Source: Bryopsis sp. KO-2023
Taxonomy: Eukaryota > Chlorophyta > Ulvophyceae > Bryopsidales > Bryopsidaceae
Direction of reading: 5' to 3'
DNA length: 64,000 nt
NCBI GenBank assembly: GCA_030272585.1
Contig: BSYQ01000001.1
Coordinates: 620,001 to 684,000, forward strand
Shown here: in pieces, positions 11,609 through 22,100 of the stretch
How positions within the stretch are numbered: the first letter of the stretch is position 1
Layout of the letters: the number at the start of each line of letters is the position of its first letter
Notes under the pieces: model-generated
Seen by the model: the letters and a program-made list of their open reading frames with translations, nothing else
The model's database searches: none
Told to the model about the DNA's origin: nothing
Program-made: the position numbers and the translations under genes

Positions 11609-12599
11609 ATGGATTTCACAAGCGCTGCGCAAAAATCATCGCACATACTGGTACACACTGGTGATATTACTTATGGGCTTGCTGCCCTCATCAAAATCTC
11701 TGCGATATGCCGGGGGGTGGGATGTGCATGTTCTTGTAACTTGAGCCAAGTAAGACCATCGATGGCAGATTCACTCCCCAAAGATATTGCAGGTGAGGCT
11801 CCTCTCATCAACAGGGCATCAACCTCAGGTCCTTCACCCACCTCACTTTCTTCCGTTAGCATGGATAAATCCCTTCGACGATGAGGATCTCTGGAACCGA
11901 GAGTTGGCAATGATGAGGTGTGCTTGAGGGGCCTGTGTCAAGGGAACAGAGGGATAGTTTTCTTACGATCAAATCTAGACTTGTTAGGGAGGATCCTCTT
12001 TTCTGTGATCTCCTGGAGGGAAAGGTCTGTAAGGATTCTTTGGTGGAGGTGAGTCTTTCTGGGTTACACACCTGGACATCTGGGAGACGATGTTGGGTAT
12101 GAACTTGGAGCCCTGTATTGTTTCTTGGAAATCCTGGTGGACGCCACCATCCCCAGGTGGTGTCCTTCTCCTTGAAGTTCTCGTTCGGCCCAGAAACCTT
12201 GGGGATTTGACGTACTCCAAATCAGACAGAAACTGTCCAGGCAAAGATGTGCACTTTCTCAAGGAAATGCTTGAGGAAGTGTTGAATTGGGGAACAACTT
12301 CGAGATCCCCTGTTGAATCGGTGTTCGCTCCAATCGCCAAGTTTTTCCTTGGTGTTTGATGTGGCACACGAACTTTACTGTTGTCTGTCACAGTGAAGTC
12401 CTCCCATTTGTACGCATCAACCTGGCAAATTGGCATGCATTCAGAACCCAAGGCCAGGATTACATCCTTTCCAAACTCCACCAAGGTCGACTCAAAGCGT
12501 ATTGTTCTCGCCAAATGTTACTTTGTATTTTACACAGACACCAATCAATCAATACAGCAAAAAGAGGCCATCACACAGACACCAGAAGCCTTCCAGTGA
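11609..12599 (+). CDS. Unrecognised protein, six exons
   Basis: I do not recognise this gene. Six exons (11609-11749, 11769-11792, 11829-11917, 11943-12048, 12111-12351 or from 12087, 12394-12599) join in phase to 268 or 276 aa. Very short introns (19-62 nt) make the first three joins less certain. Readable segments are WINPFDDEDLWNRELAMMRE, PLFCDLLEGKVCKDSLVE and KCYFVFYTDTNQSIQQ. An alternative reading of the first exon is strongly hydrophobic (YWYTLVILLMGLLPSS), but it has no upstream ATG and an in-frame stop just before it. The gene starts 86 bp after the hydroxylase-transferase stop codon and ends 10 bp before the convergent IQ-motif gene. A 176-codon antisense ORF (12514-11984) overlaps it; I prefer the plus strand because its splice phases agree. 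Confidence 0.55.
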
Positions 12600-12609
12600 T
12601 CCATTGCTT

Positions 12610-15227
12610 TCAGCAGATTAACACGTTCCTGACCTGACACTTCGAGTGCCTATGCCCTTGTGAACATCCGGAGCCCTGCTGCTCGCTATGTGTCCGTGCT
12701 GGTGGGGGTCGAGCGCTCGACCACCTCTTCTGAGCCCCTGTTCCAGCAGCATTGGATACCTGTTTGGGTGCTGCGCTCTTTGGTGTTGGGACTTTGTTCG
12801 GTGGAGCTTCGGATGTCTTCGACCCCGTGATGGCCTGCTGAAGGAGCTGAAGGCGTGTGAAAGATCCCTGGGTGACCTCGACCGAGTCAAGGGGCATTTG
12901 GCTCTGCGATTCAGGGGTCTTCCGCTCCTCGGTTGGCCTGGTGAACAAAATGACAGCGTTACACACTGTTAAGGCAGGACACCGCCAGGAACAATCATCA
13001 ACTAACCGACCTCGCGCCGGGTTTATTTCCCAGTTTTCCCTGAAGCGTCGAAGGTGCCTTCAGTGCTCTGCCATCCAGTTCCAAAGCTTGAGCAAGCTCC
13101 TTTCTTTTGTCTTCGAACGTATTTTCATCGTGACTGTAACTCCTCCAAGGCACCCGCTCGAAGGATTTTAATCTCCTCAAAGCTGTGAGCGCGCTTTCTA
13201 AACGAGAGCTTCGGACACGAGGGAAACTCGCAGAGCCAGCTGCACATCGATTGCCTATTTTAATGGGAGATGTGGGAGTCCTGAGCTGCAAAAGTCTTTC
13301 TTCCTCCGAGAGGTGGAGCAACGATTCCAAGTCTGTTGCGGACCTAGACCTTCGTCCCATTACTCTTGGGCTTTCTGGAGTGGGTTCTTGCTCTGGGATT
13401 TGGGGAACTGACTTTGTGCCTGGGATTGTGATGGGCGTTGGGTGCGTTTGAGCGTTGGCGTTTGTGATAGTACCAGGCGTCTCGCCAGCGTTCACATTCG
13501 TCGATGCTGGAGAATCCTTTGTTTGGGCCTGATACGCATCGGTGAAACTTGCGATCAGAGGTGTTCAGAAATCAGACGCAAAAGTGGGTCCGTTCCAGAA
13601 TCCCTTTACCTTGCTCTTTGTTGGCAGGGATTTCCGAGATTTGTTGTTTGCTTTTTGTCTCGTCGACTGCCTGTGCTTCTCATTGTCCACTTTTGATGGT
13701 TTCCGCTCTGGCTGCTGGTGAGCCCTCCATGGGCCTGTGACAGTCTTCAACTTCCCCCATTTCACCTTCGCCTCTGGCTTTGGGGAACTTGCGCCTGCTT
13801 TCTCCTCCTCATTTTTCGACACCATAGGCTCGCTGGATCCTAACGTTACTTCTTTCGCTTTGGCGGAAACCGCCTTCACAGCTCTGCCGCCTGTGCCCGA
13901 TCTCCAGTGCTTGGTATTTTGTCTCTTCGGGTCCGACTTCACTTTAAGAGAAACCTCCTCTTCGATCGAAATTGGAGCCACAGTCACAGTGTCAGTAGAC
14001 TCCAGCTTTTCTGTGCAGATCTGCTCACAACTTGACGCAGGCGGGATATCTTGTTTTGCCTCTTCTACACAAGGCTCGACAAGACCGGACGCCACTGGCG
14101 TTGGCGACTCCAAACCAACACCATCTCCAGCATTCTCGTCGCCGTGGTTGATTGTTTCTGCGTCTTTTTCTTCTTCATGACCCCTTGAATCCGACACATC
14201 GCCAATACTGACGTGTCCCAAGAACCCCTGTCCAAAAGTTTCTCCCGTCCCCTGTCCAAATGCGGGCTACGTTCAAGCATGTAAACCAGCGAAACGCTCG
14301 TCCACTTCTTCTTATATCTCGCTCTTACCTTTTGCTCTGGCTCATAAAAATCCTCCCAGCTATCAACTTCATCCGATTCATCCCGACGAGCGTTCTGGAT
14401 TGTGTCTGCGTGGCCAAAAATTTCAAAGTTTGGCTCCGTGCTCTCACCAGCTTGAAGTGTCCATAGCCGCCTTCGGACAAGGAATCCCCTCACAGAAGCT
14501 TGAATGGACGTCGCAGCAGATACATACAACGCTTGAGAGTCAAGATCACGAACGATCTTCCTGGTCGAAAACGAGAAGTCAGTAGGGCGGAACAAATACT
14601 CCAACTGCATGTATTCAGCAAGAAAAGGAAACTGAACGCACCTGCACGAGTCGCTAATCTTCTCATCGTGGGTCTTTTGGTTGATTTGATTGAAAATTTC
14701 TTTCATGGCCATCTCCTGGTGTTGCTTGCGGATGTGCTCTGCTACATGGAAATCCAGCGTTCCTAGCAAATCTGGCCAGAGGGGGGCGTACCTAGCAGTA
14801 TCGTTTTCTGATGTTTTACTTTGGGTTCATAAGTAAGTCTCTCAGTTGAAACCAAAGTAGGATTGTGGATAAACATGTGATAGAAAGAAGAACCATGAAA
14901 TAAAGAAGGGTTATGGACCGTCGGACACAATACTTTTTCAAGAAGCATACAGGAAATGCTTTACTTGAAGCCTGGCTTAGCCACCATGTCTGTGACATGT
15001 TTCTTTGAGGATGCCTCCCATTTGTGCTCCCCACCACGGAACGTTTTCCCATCAAAACCAGCAACGCCCATCTCCGACAAGCTGTCAAGGATGCGTTGGT
15101 ATTGTTCTGGACCGACTGAAACATTTCTTTTTGGAGCAGCAGGTGTGGACTTTGATTGATTCTTCAGAGTGGCGAGAGTGGGACCAATACGACTGGAATG
15201 TTTCATCCGCTTGTGCACATCCACCAT
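12610..15227 (-). CDS. IQ-motif protein with Ser/Pro-rich basic tail, function unknown
   Basis: The exons read are 15227-14965, ~14762-14329, 14227-13610, 13528-13011 and 12937-12610. The last three joins agree in phase. The first junction is off by one base, so a small exon or shifted boundary is missing between 14965 and 14762. One calmodulin-binding IQ motif is clear (TSIQASVRGFLVRRRLW). The N-terminal part is helical and charged (VAEHIRKQHQEMAMKEIF). The second half, ~420 residues, is disordered: acidic (EEEKDAETIN), then Lys/Arg and Ser/Pro rich, with a predicted coil around SEEERLLQLRTPTSP. The length is about 640 aa. No catalytic domain is visible. IQ plus low-complexity architecture is common in cytoskeletal or calmodulin-regulated scaffold proteins, but no family name can be supported. 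Confidence 0.7.
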
Positions 15228-16888
15228 GGTGGTGTTGGGGTGCACTGGATATCAACTTTCAAACGAAATGAAAACACAAAACGGGCGGCGGCGGCTGATC
15301 GAGAATCAATCATCACATCATCAAGTGTGCCTTAACGTAGTGTCTGATATGGTTGAACTGTTTCACACCCAGCCGACGTTTCCTAACGGTTGCGTGGACG
15401 GTTACGGAAAGTCGTCACCATGCAGGCCACCACCCCTCCAGCATCGAGACGGAAGAGGGGTTGTGCTGAGAGCGGATTGACTGGTCAACGATCCATAACG
15501 CAAAACAGGAGCGTTTCCAGATCATTGCGATTGCAGGTCCTTTGACTTTCAACCGTTACCGCCCTGTGCGAACCGGATGCGGAGATGTCATGCCGAATTA
15601 CATACACATCTTTCAAGCATGTGGCCAGAGTGAATCGAACCCCTGTCTCTTTCAGCATCTGGTGGTTTTGGCAGAAACCAGAAGAAAGTCCACACACAGG
15701 CAAAGAAGACCCAACGATATGAATATAATTGCACATACTGTCAGTCAGAGAAGAGAATATATATGAAAAGGAAGGAATTTCCAGGCTGTTGAGGTTGTGG
15801 GGAAGGATACGCTTTGTAAAGCAGCACAGAAAAACAACAGCCACTTCGAGAATTGAAGCGTGTGAAGTCGATCAATCAATGTTGGAGACCACCACCAATC
15901 ACCGAATCTTGTCAAAGTAACGAGTTTTTACACTCCCCAACAGGCAACACATCCACGTCCAACTGTTTACAAATGCATCAATCAATCAATGTACAAAATC
16001 CCCAGTTTCACTACCAACCACCTGTTGGAGCATCTAATCCCTGTCCTGGCCCATCTTGAAACAAAGCTGCCTTTGGACAAAAATATAGACATTAAAGACC
16101 TACACTACTGCTCCAATCAGTGTCATAAGATAACTCCCCAAAAACAGCAGGCATCTGAGCCACCTTTAAAAAAGTCCTTCAAAAAAGCAGGTGGCGTCAT
16201 GGACCGGACTTTCAAAGGTGGCCCTAGACGACAGTAGAAATAAAAAAAAAAAAGATATAACCCCCATGCACAACAACAGACTCATTTCCCCACAAAAAAA
16301 ATGGACTCCACTTCCTTGATTGAAATCAAAAGCTCTTTTTTTTTTCTTTTCTTTCTTTCCTTTTAAATGTTTTCTGCCATAGAAATCAAGGCGGAAAAAA
16401 AAAACAGGCAAGTCCCTCTCCGATTTTCCTCTCCATTTTTTTTTCCCCTTTTTTCTGTTTATGTACAAAGTAAGAAACCTCACCCATAAACCTCCCTCCT
16501 ATCTTTTCATACCGCCACCCCCCAGTTTGCACTGGCTGTACTTTCTTTGTTTTGTTTTTCTCTTTTGCTTTTCCCGTGAGCCAAAAAAAAAAAAAAAGCA
16601 AACACAACAAAAGAAAATCAAAATCAATAAGTACCTCCAGACCAGCATAAAGAATAGAGAATTCGTAGAACACAGACGCGCCCATCAGGACAATATAAAC
16701 AATGGTAACTCTATCTCTCACACACTCTTTTTTTTTTTTTTTTAAGTTTTGAATAGGCCTTGCTTAGTATATCTTCTCAAAAACAAAGAAACGTGTTGGT
16801 TGTGGTATCAATGTACATGTTCACCACAACACCAGCTTCTTGCCAGCTTTTCTTTCTTAGCGGAGGAACCCATTTTTCAACCCCCCCT
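15228..16888. other. spacer between IQ-motif gene and ClpS
   Basis: No gene was found in these 1.66 kb. The left part should hold the IQ gene's promoter and 5' UTR. From about 16240 to 16745 the DNA is full of A and T homopolymer runs (up to ~16), consistent with the ClpS 3' UTR and spacer. The short ORFs here lack family features and have no splice support. Confidence 0.5.
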
Positions 16889-18190
16889 CTAGTTAGGTTC
16901 GCCCCCTGCAGGACCACCGTCAGGCTCCACAGTGGCAGTCAATCCATTGTTTCTCAAACCTTGGCAGTATCGCTCGGCGTTTTCCTGAGCACAGGCGGTA
17001 ACCAGGGCAAGGCCGCTGATGTGAGCTTCCTACAATTCGGAGAAGACACAACATGAAATTTCATTTTTCTCGTTGAATATCTCTGGATTTGGGGGGAAAT
17101 CCAAAGTAGCTCAGCCCACCAAGCACGTTACTCTTCACAAAACATTTCAATGAGTCATAGCCCTTCCATGTCCTTCCATGAACATTGGACAGAAAATCCT
17201 CTGGTTGCCATGGACGTACGTACATCCAACTACAATCTCATTTTGATTCGATCTGGTGCTTGACGCTTAAGTTTTACCCTCTACCAGTACAAATTCTGAA
17301 TCTCTGGATACTCTTCAGTTTACAACCAGATTTTTCTTTGTTCAAATCAACCCGTTTCCTGGAATTCAGAAACCTCCGCACATTGGATACATATTTTGTA
17401 CGTAAAACAGGTTACCAATCAAACATTGGTTCTCATCCAATACTCTGCTGTGACCCAAAGTCAGCTTCTCCCCCAAATCATGAAGAGAGAGAATTGCCCA
17501 GAAGCCCATTATTAACCCGAAGTCTGACAAACTGTGTTTGTACGTAAGTGCTCTGTTCCAGAATCAAAGCAATCTCTCACCTGCATGACATTTACAGCAT
17601 CATCCACGGTGAGCCCCTCCACAATTTTGAGCAGCACCTGAACCACGTATTCTCTTTTGTTGTAGTTGTCGTTGTGCAAAAGGACGCGGTAGAAAGGGGG
17701 GCGCCTCTTTGAGACTCCACGCCTGTTTGGAAAATCGATCATAGTTGAAATAACCCTACCAGAAGTGTAATTTGAAAACCGCTGCCCTATCCAGTTATGT
17801 TCTGCATTTAAAGAGAGCAGCTTGATAGTTTTGGGGGGAAAATATTTATTTACAAATTCATACACACTCAAGAAGGGTCCTTGAAGGAGGTCACTTCTCG
17901 AAGGTTTACAATCCTCAGCCATGACTCATCCAAAATATTAGGCCAAACCTATTCTCACTTTTCTTCTCCCTCCCCAGGTTCTTTCTTTCCTGTCTGACTG
18001 ACTTTTCAAGGCCATTTTTTCAAGCGACGAGTTTTTTCACCAGTCAACAAATCAAAGAACCACCTACTTCCTATCGCTCCCGGGCTTGGCGATTGTGGGT
18101 CGGTCCATTACACCACCTTTGCTAGACATTTTCACCGGACACCGAGGGGCGCGAGGCAAGCGGGCTGAACCTGCCAAACCGTCGAACTTC
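16889..18190 (-). CDS. CLPS: Plastid ClpS, adaptor of the Clp protease (5' exon unresolved)
   Basis: ClpS delivers N-degron substrates to the Hsp100 unfoldase of the Clp protease. The certain exons are ~18190-18068, 17722-17581 and 17029-16889, and they join in phase. The reading is GGVMDRPTIAKPGSDRK, then RRPPFYRVLLHNDNYNKREY (the ClpS core with the Asn-Asp substrate-binding motif), VVQVLLKIVEGLTVDDAVNV, EAHISGLALVTACAQENAER and a TVEPDGG end. The PTI-kP spacer before the core is typical of plant ClpS1. The first Met in frame is at 18129 (MSSKGG). Upstream residues in the same exon (GLAGSARLPRAPRCPVK) look like the end of a transit peptide, so translation probably begins in an exon near 18330-18541 whose junctions I cannot settle. 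The ClpS call is secure; the N terminus is not. Confidence 0.92.
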
Positions 18191-19153
18191 GATGACAAAG
18201 GTCACGACAGAACGAAACATTGAACGCAACAGGACGAACAGAGCTTCTGTCGCGCGACGGTACGCGACATCAGAGTCTCTCAGAAGGATGCAAAGCGTCT
18301 GAGATTCCAACGAGGGTCAACGACATTACCCACTATTAAAGCAACTCACTGGGCAATGCGCGTGGCGCTCGACCGACGCATGGCGCCTGCGAGCAAAACA
18401 AAAATGGAGTTGAGGTGTTCGGTCACGGATTGAAGCGCTGGAATCGCGGGCTCTTTCTGTTGTGCGCTCGTTGCCACCATCCGGTTGGCAGTCTGGAGTT
18501 CTAACCTGAGCGACGAACTTGGGGATCTGAGCGACGTGCATTGTGAAGTTAATTGAGTTTGCGATATCTCAGCGAAACGCAACCAGGGTCCAATGCGGGT
18601 CGGAAGAGGAAGGGAATCCCACACTTGCGAGGAATACTGAACAACTTTTGCCAACCGTGTCTGGGGCAAGGATCACGGACACCGATTTGACGCAATACAC
18701 GTGTCCCACGTGATAGATTCACTTCTTTCTCCTCCAATGTTTTTCTTTCGTTTTTGGGTTTTTGGGGGGTGGTTTCATCGGCTTTTCTGGGACTCGCAAG
18801 CGAAACGGACAGTCCGAGATGACCGAACTTGGATATTCTGTCGCCCTTGGCGACCCAAGAAGCGCAGGAGTCCAATCAAAGGGGAGGGGTGTGACAGTAT
18901 CGTAGGCTGTACGACATCGCACATGTTCAAACCCACGCTTCGCTGGACGAAGCGAGCCAAGCACCCATCATCCCCATACGCACGCAGCGAAATGAAGGTC
19001 GACTTTTCGTTTTCAAGCTTCCGTAGTTAGTTAGCGCCACGCTGTGCTCGACAGGAAACCGATAGTCGTCACCGACGCCGCTCTCGCTTTCTTTTTTTCC
19101 TGCAGGTTGGCAACGCGAGTGTGTCACATGTAATCCCCGGCGAGCGCAAGATA
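18191..19153. promoter_or_regulatory. divergent region, ClpS 5' end / ISA2 promoter
   Basis: This GC-richer stretch should contain the missing first exon of ClpS (minus strand, candidate ATG at 18541) and the promoter and 5' UTR of the isoamylase-like gene (plus). The overlapping ORFs in several frames are not separable by eye. Confidence 0.4.
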
Positions 19154-22100
19154 ATGCTGGACAGGGGTTTCCTGCAGCGTCCAGCCAATGTCCCTCTCCT
19201 CAGCAGGCGATTCACTCGTCGCAGCGGTAGAAAGCCCACCTGCCTGTCGGCGGCACTTGCCGAGGACACGGAGGTGGAAACCGTCCAGAAATACCATCAG
19301 CGTTCGAAAGACGGATATATGGTGTGTTTCTGGAAAGCGTCGCTGCGGAACTGGCGGGACGGCTAGTTTTCTTGATCCTGCTGTGATCTGTGCAGAGCTT
19401 TCGGCTGAAAGATCCCAGCAGCACAATCGAACGAAACGTCACGCTGACGACCCAACTGTTTTTGTTTCTGTTCCACGCAGTTCACTGCTGAGATCGCTAA
19501 GGGAGCGTCAGAAGCGGTCGTCACTTTTGCCGTTGAGCGCGACGCTCTCCCGCGAAACGAAGTCCCCTTGTTGAACTGGTGAGTTGGGGATGGCGTTATG
19601 ATCGAAAAGGTCGTCACACTTTCACCCGGTTTAAAACACGCAGTCCAATAAACCGTCGTTTTTTGTTTTTCAAAGCACACGTCACACCCAGCAGCGGCGT
19701 GATGAATATCCCTCTTTCCATGTCAAGCTTGAAAAATTCTACAGTGCCATACTCCACAAACCTTGTCTGTATGACAGTCATATGACATCATGTTGAAGTC
19801 TGAGAATTGATAGGACCTTGTCTTTTCCAGGGGGTTTTACAGAGCTTCTAGATCGAAGCTCTACCACCCAGACAAATCGGTCCCTTCTGGAAGTAAGCTC
19901 CACAAGAAAAGCGGGGCCATGAGGTCACCCATGCATTTGAATGAAGCGACCATGCAGTATGAAACTCAGGTGGATGTCCCTCTAGCGCTGGAACCAGTGA
20001 CGTTGGGCTGCTCTCTCTACCTTCCAGGTGTGAGCCTTTAGCAAATCGACAAAAACTGATTGTGAGTGTTGACCTCTCCTTGGGGGGAAAGAGTGTGTGT
20101 GCGGTGAGGCAATCCTGCGATATCTGGAATGGTGATAACTGATTTTCTTTTCCTCTTAATCGATGTGATGGTGGTGTGCAACTTCATATTGTTCATTTTT
20201 TTTGGTAAGTGTATTTGAAAAGCCAGAGGATCCTGGATTGAGAGATCATATTTTGGTTTTGACCACCGTTCTTTAAAGTTTGGTTTTGACTGGAAGAAAG
20301 GTGGCCACCCTGGAGTGCCATGCTATGATATTGAAGCTTAGTTTGTGGGTAGGGCTGGACATGCACATCTCTCCATCAGCTGAAACCGAGCATTTCTGCA
20401 TACCAATTGGGATGAGGCCTGGATCTCCGGAGCCACTTGGTGAGATAACCTTAGCTTAGCATAAAGCATGTCTTGTAGTTTGATAATTCATGTCAGGGAT
20501 ACAGTACAAACAGCCAAAAGCTGCCAGAGATGTCAATTGTGCAATGCTCTCCAACCCCAAAACGATTTTTTTTTCTGAAAGGTTTAATTTTTATTTTAAT
20601 TGCTTTAGAATGTCTCAGGAGAATTACTTGCCGAGAAGGTCTCAGATGACCTTGATAGTTGGGTTTTTGGTTGCTATAATCATAGTGCTATGTGTTGCAT
20701 GTTTTTTTTTGAAGAATGTTGCCTTTGCAGGACTGTCCCTGGTCGATAGGGAAGAAGAATCTCCAGGGACGTACAGATCAACAGTGAACTTTTCGGTGAG
20801 AATCTACTGATATTTTTGAAAAACTACATGCAGAAAACATGTCGCTACAATATGAATGTGAACAAGTAAGGAAGAAGAAAACATCGACAAAGCAGCCAAT
20901 AATCAAATGCAGCGACGCTGTCTGTGTGAAACTGCCCTCCCCAAATCAACACCACCAATTTTTCTCTTTCTTTTGATAGCATGCATTATCCTTTTGAGTT
21001 TGGAATCTTTTTGTTCTGGAAGAAAAAGGGGTTGTAAAGAAGTTCTTCATGGCAGTGCGTATTTGCTTTTATAGGTTGTGTCGAGGCATGCAGAAGCTAT
21101 GACATTGTGTTTGGTTCGATTGCCTGCCGTTGAAGGAGGGCAAACTGGCTACATGGAGCTGGCCCTAGATCCCCTTGTGAACAAAACTGGAGATGTCTGG
21201 CATGTTACCATGGAGGGATTGCGAGATGTGGAATCCCTGTGCTATGGTTGGAGGGCAGACGGATGGCTGACCGTAAACGGTGAGTTTCTTGATGGAGCAA
21301 ATGCTGGCATCATGCAAATAATGGAGAAGTATAAATGTTGCAGACAAACAAGGCTGGAGATCGGAGGAAAAATATGTATACATAGTTTTACTCGAAACAT
21401 TCCATTCTTATGGACACATCTTTGTATATATTTACATTGCAGCTTTTAAATAACCACTGAATTTTCTTTGCTAAATCTGAAGCTAAAACCAGATACCTTT
21501 TTCTCTGTGGCATAGGTGCTACTCAATTCGATCCAATGGTGGTGCTTTTGGACCCTTACGCCAAAGTCGTGGTGCAGGTAACTCTGCCTGATTCGGCTGG
21601 GAAGGGGTCAGGAAATCTTTTCAGAAGGGACAGGTGCTCCGAAGGGCTGTTAGGGAGTTTGTCGGAATTGGCGGGGCCGGCATTTGACTGGGGAAACAGT
21701 GCCATGGCCAGACTTCCCCTGGAGCAGTCCATTGTTTGCACGGTGGATTTGAGAGAGAGTGAAATTACTGAAGGGGCCTTCAATCGCGCAAAGGGTAGAT
21801 ATATATTGTTGGTTGACCAGGATTAGAAAATGCACCACTGATTCGATTTTACTTGTTTTTAAATCTGGATTGCTGAAAATTTTGTATTCAGGGGATGCAG
21901 AGAAAAAAGACATTCATGTATCTGTTTATTTGCTTTCGTATTACTTTTCTTGGCGGAAAATATGATAGCTTTTCTGCAGGAAATTTGATGTTGAATTTGT
22001 TTGTTTGGGCAGGAATGGTGGAGAAATTAGTCAGCATTGGAGCCAACACCATGCTTTTGTGTGGGGTCCAGCACATGGAGACGAATTTCGAAACGGGTGA

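Noticed and set aside
11984..12514. 176-codon ORF on the minus strand
   Set aside because: It overlaps the plus-strand gene whose six exons agree in phase. It has no partner exons, and the minus-strand IQ gene already ends at 12610.
15621..15670. GGGGTTCGATTC on the minus strand, like a tRNA T arm
   Set aside because: The arms do not pair in the correct register and no matching 5' acceptor strand lies 60-70 bases upstream.
16270..16745. A and T runs that might mark poly-A tails of retrotransposons
   Set aside because: Runs occur on both strands without target-site duplications or any element ORF, and fit UTR or spacer composition.
20613..20797. Apparent transmembrane protein in one long frame (MTLIVGFLVAIIIVLCVACF)
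   Set aside because: The hydrophobic part starts at a GTTGGG donor and ends at a TTTTGAAG acceptor. It is best read as a translated intron of the ISA2-like gene, because the flanking frame then continues as isoamylase.
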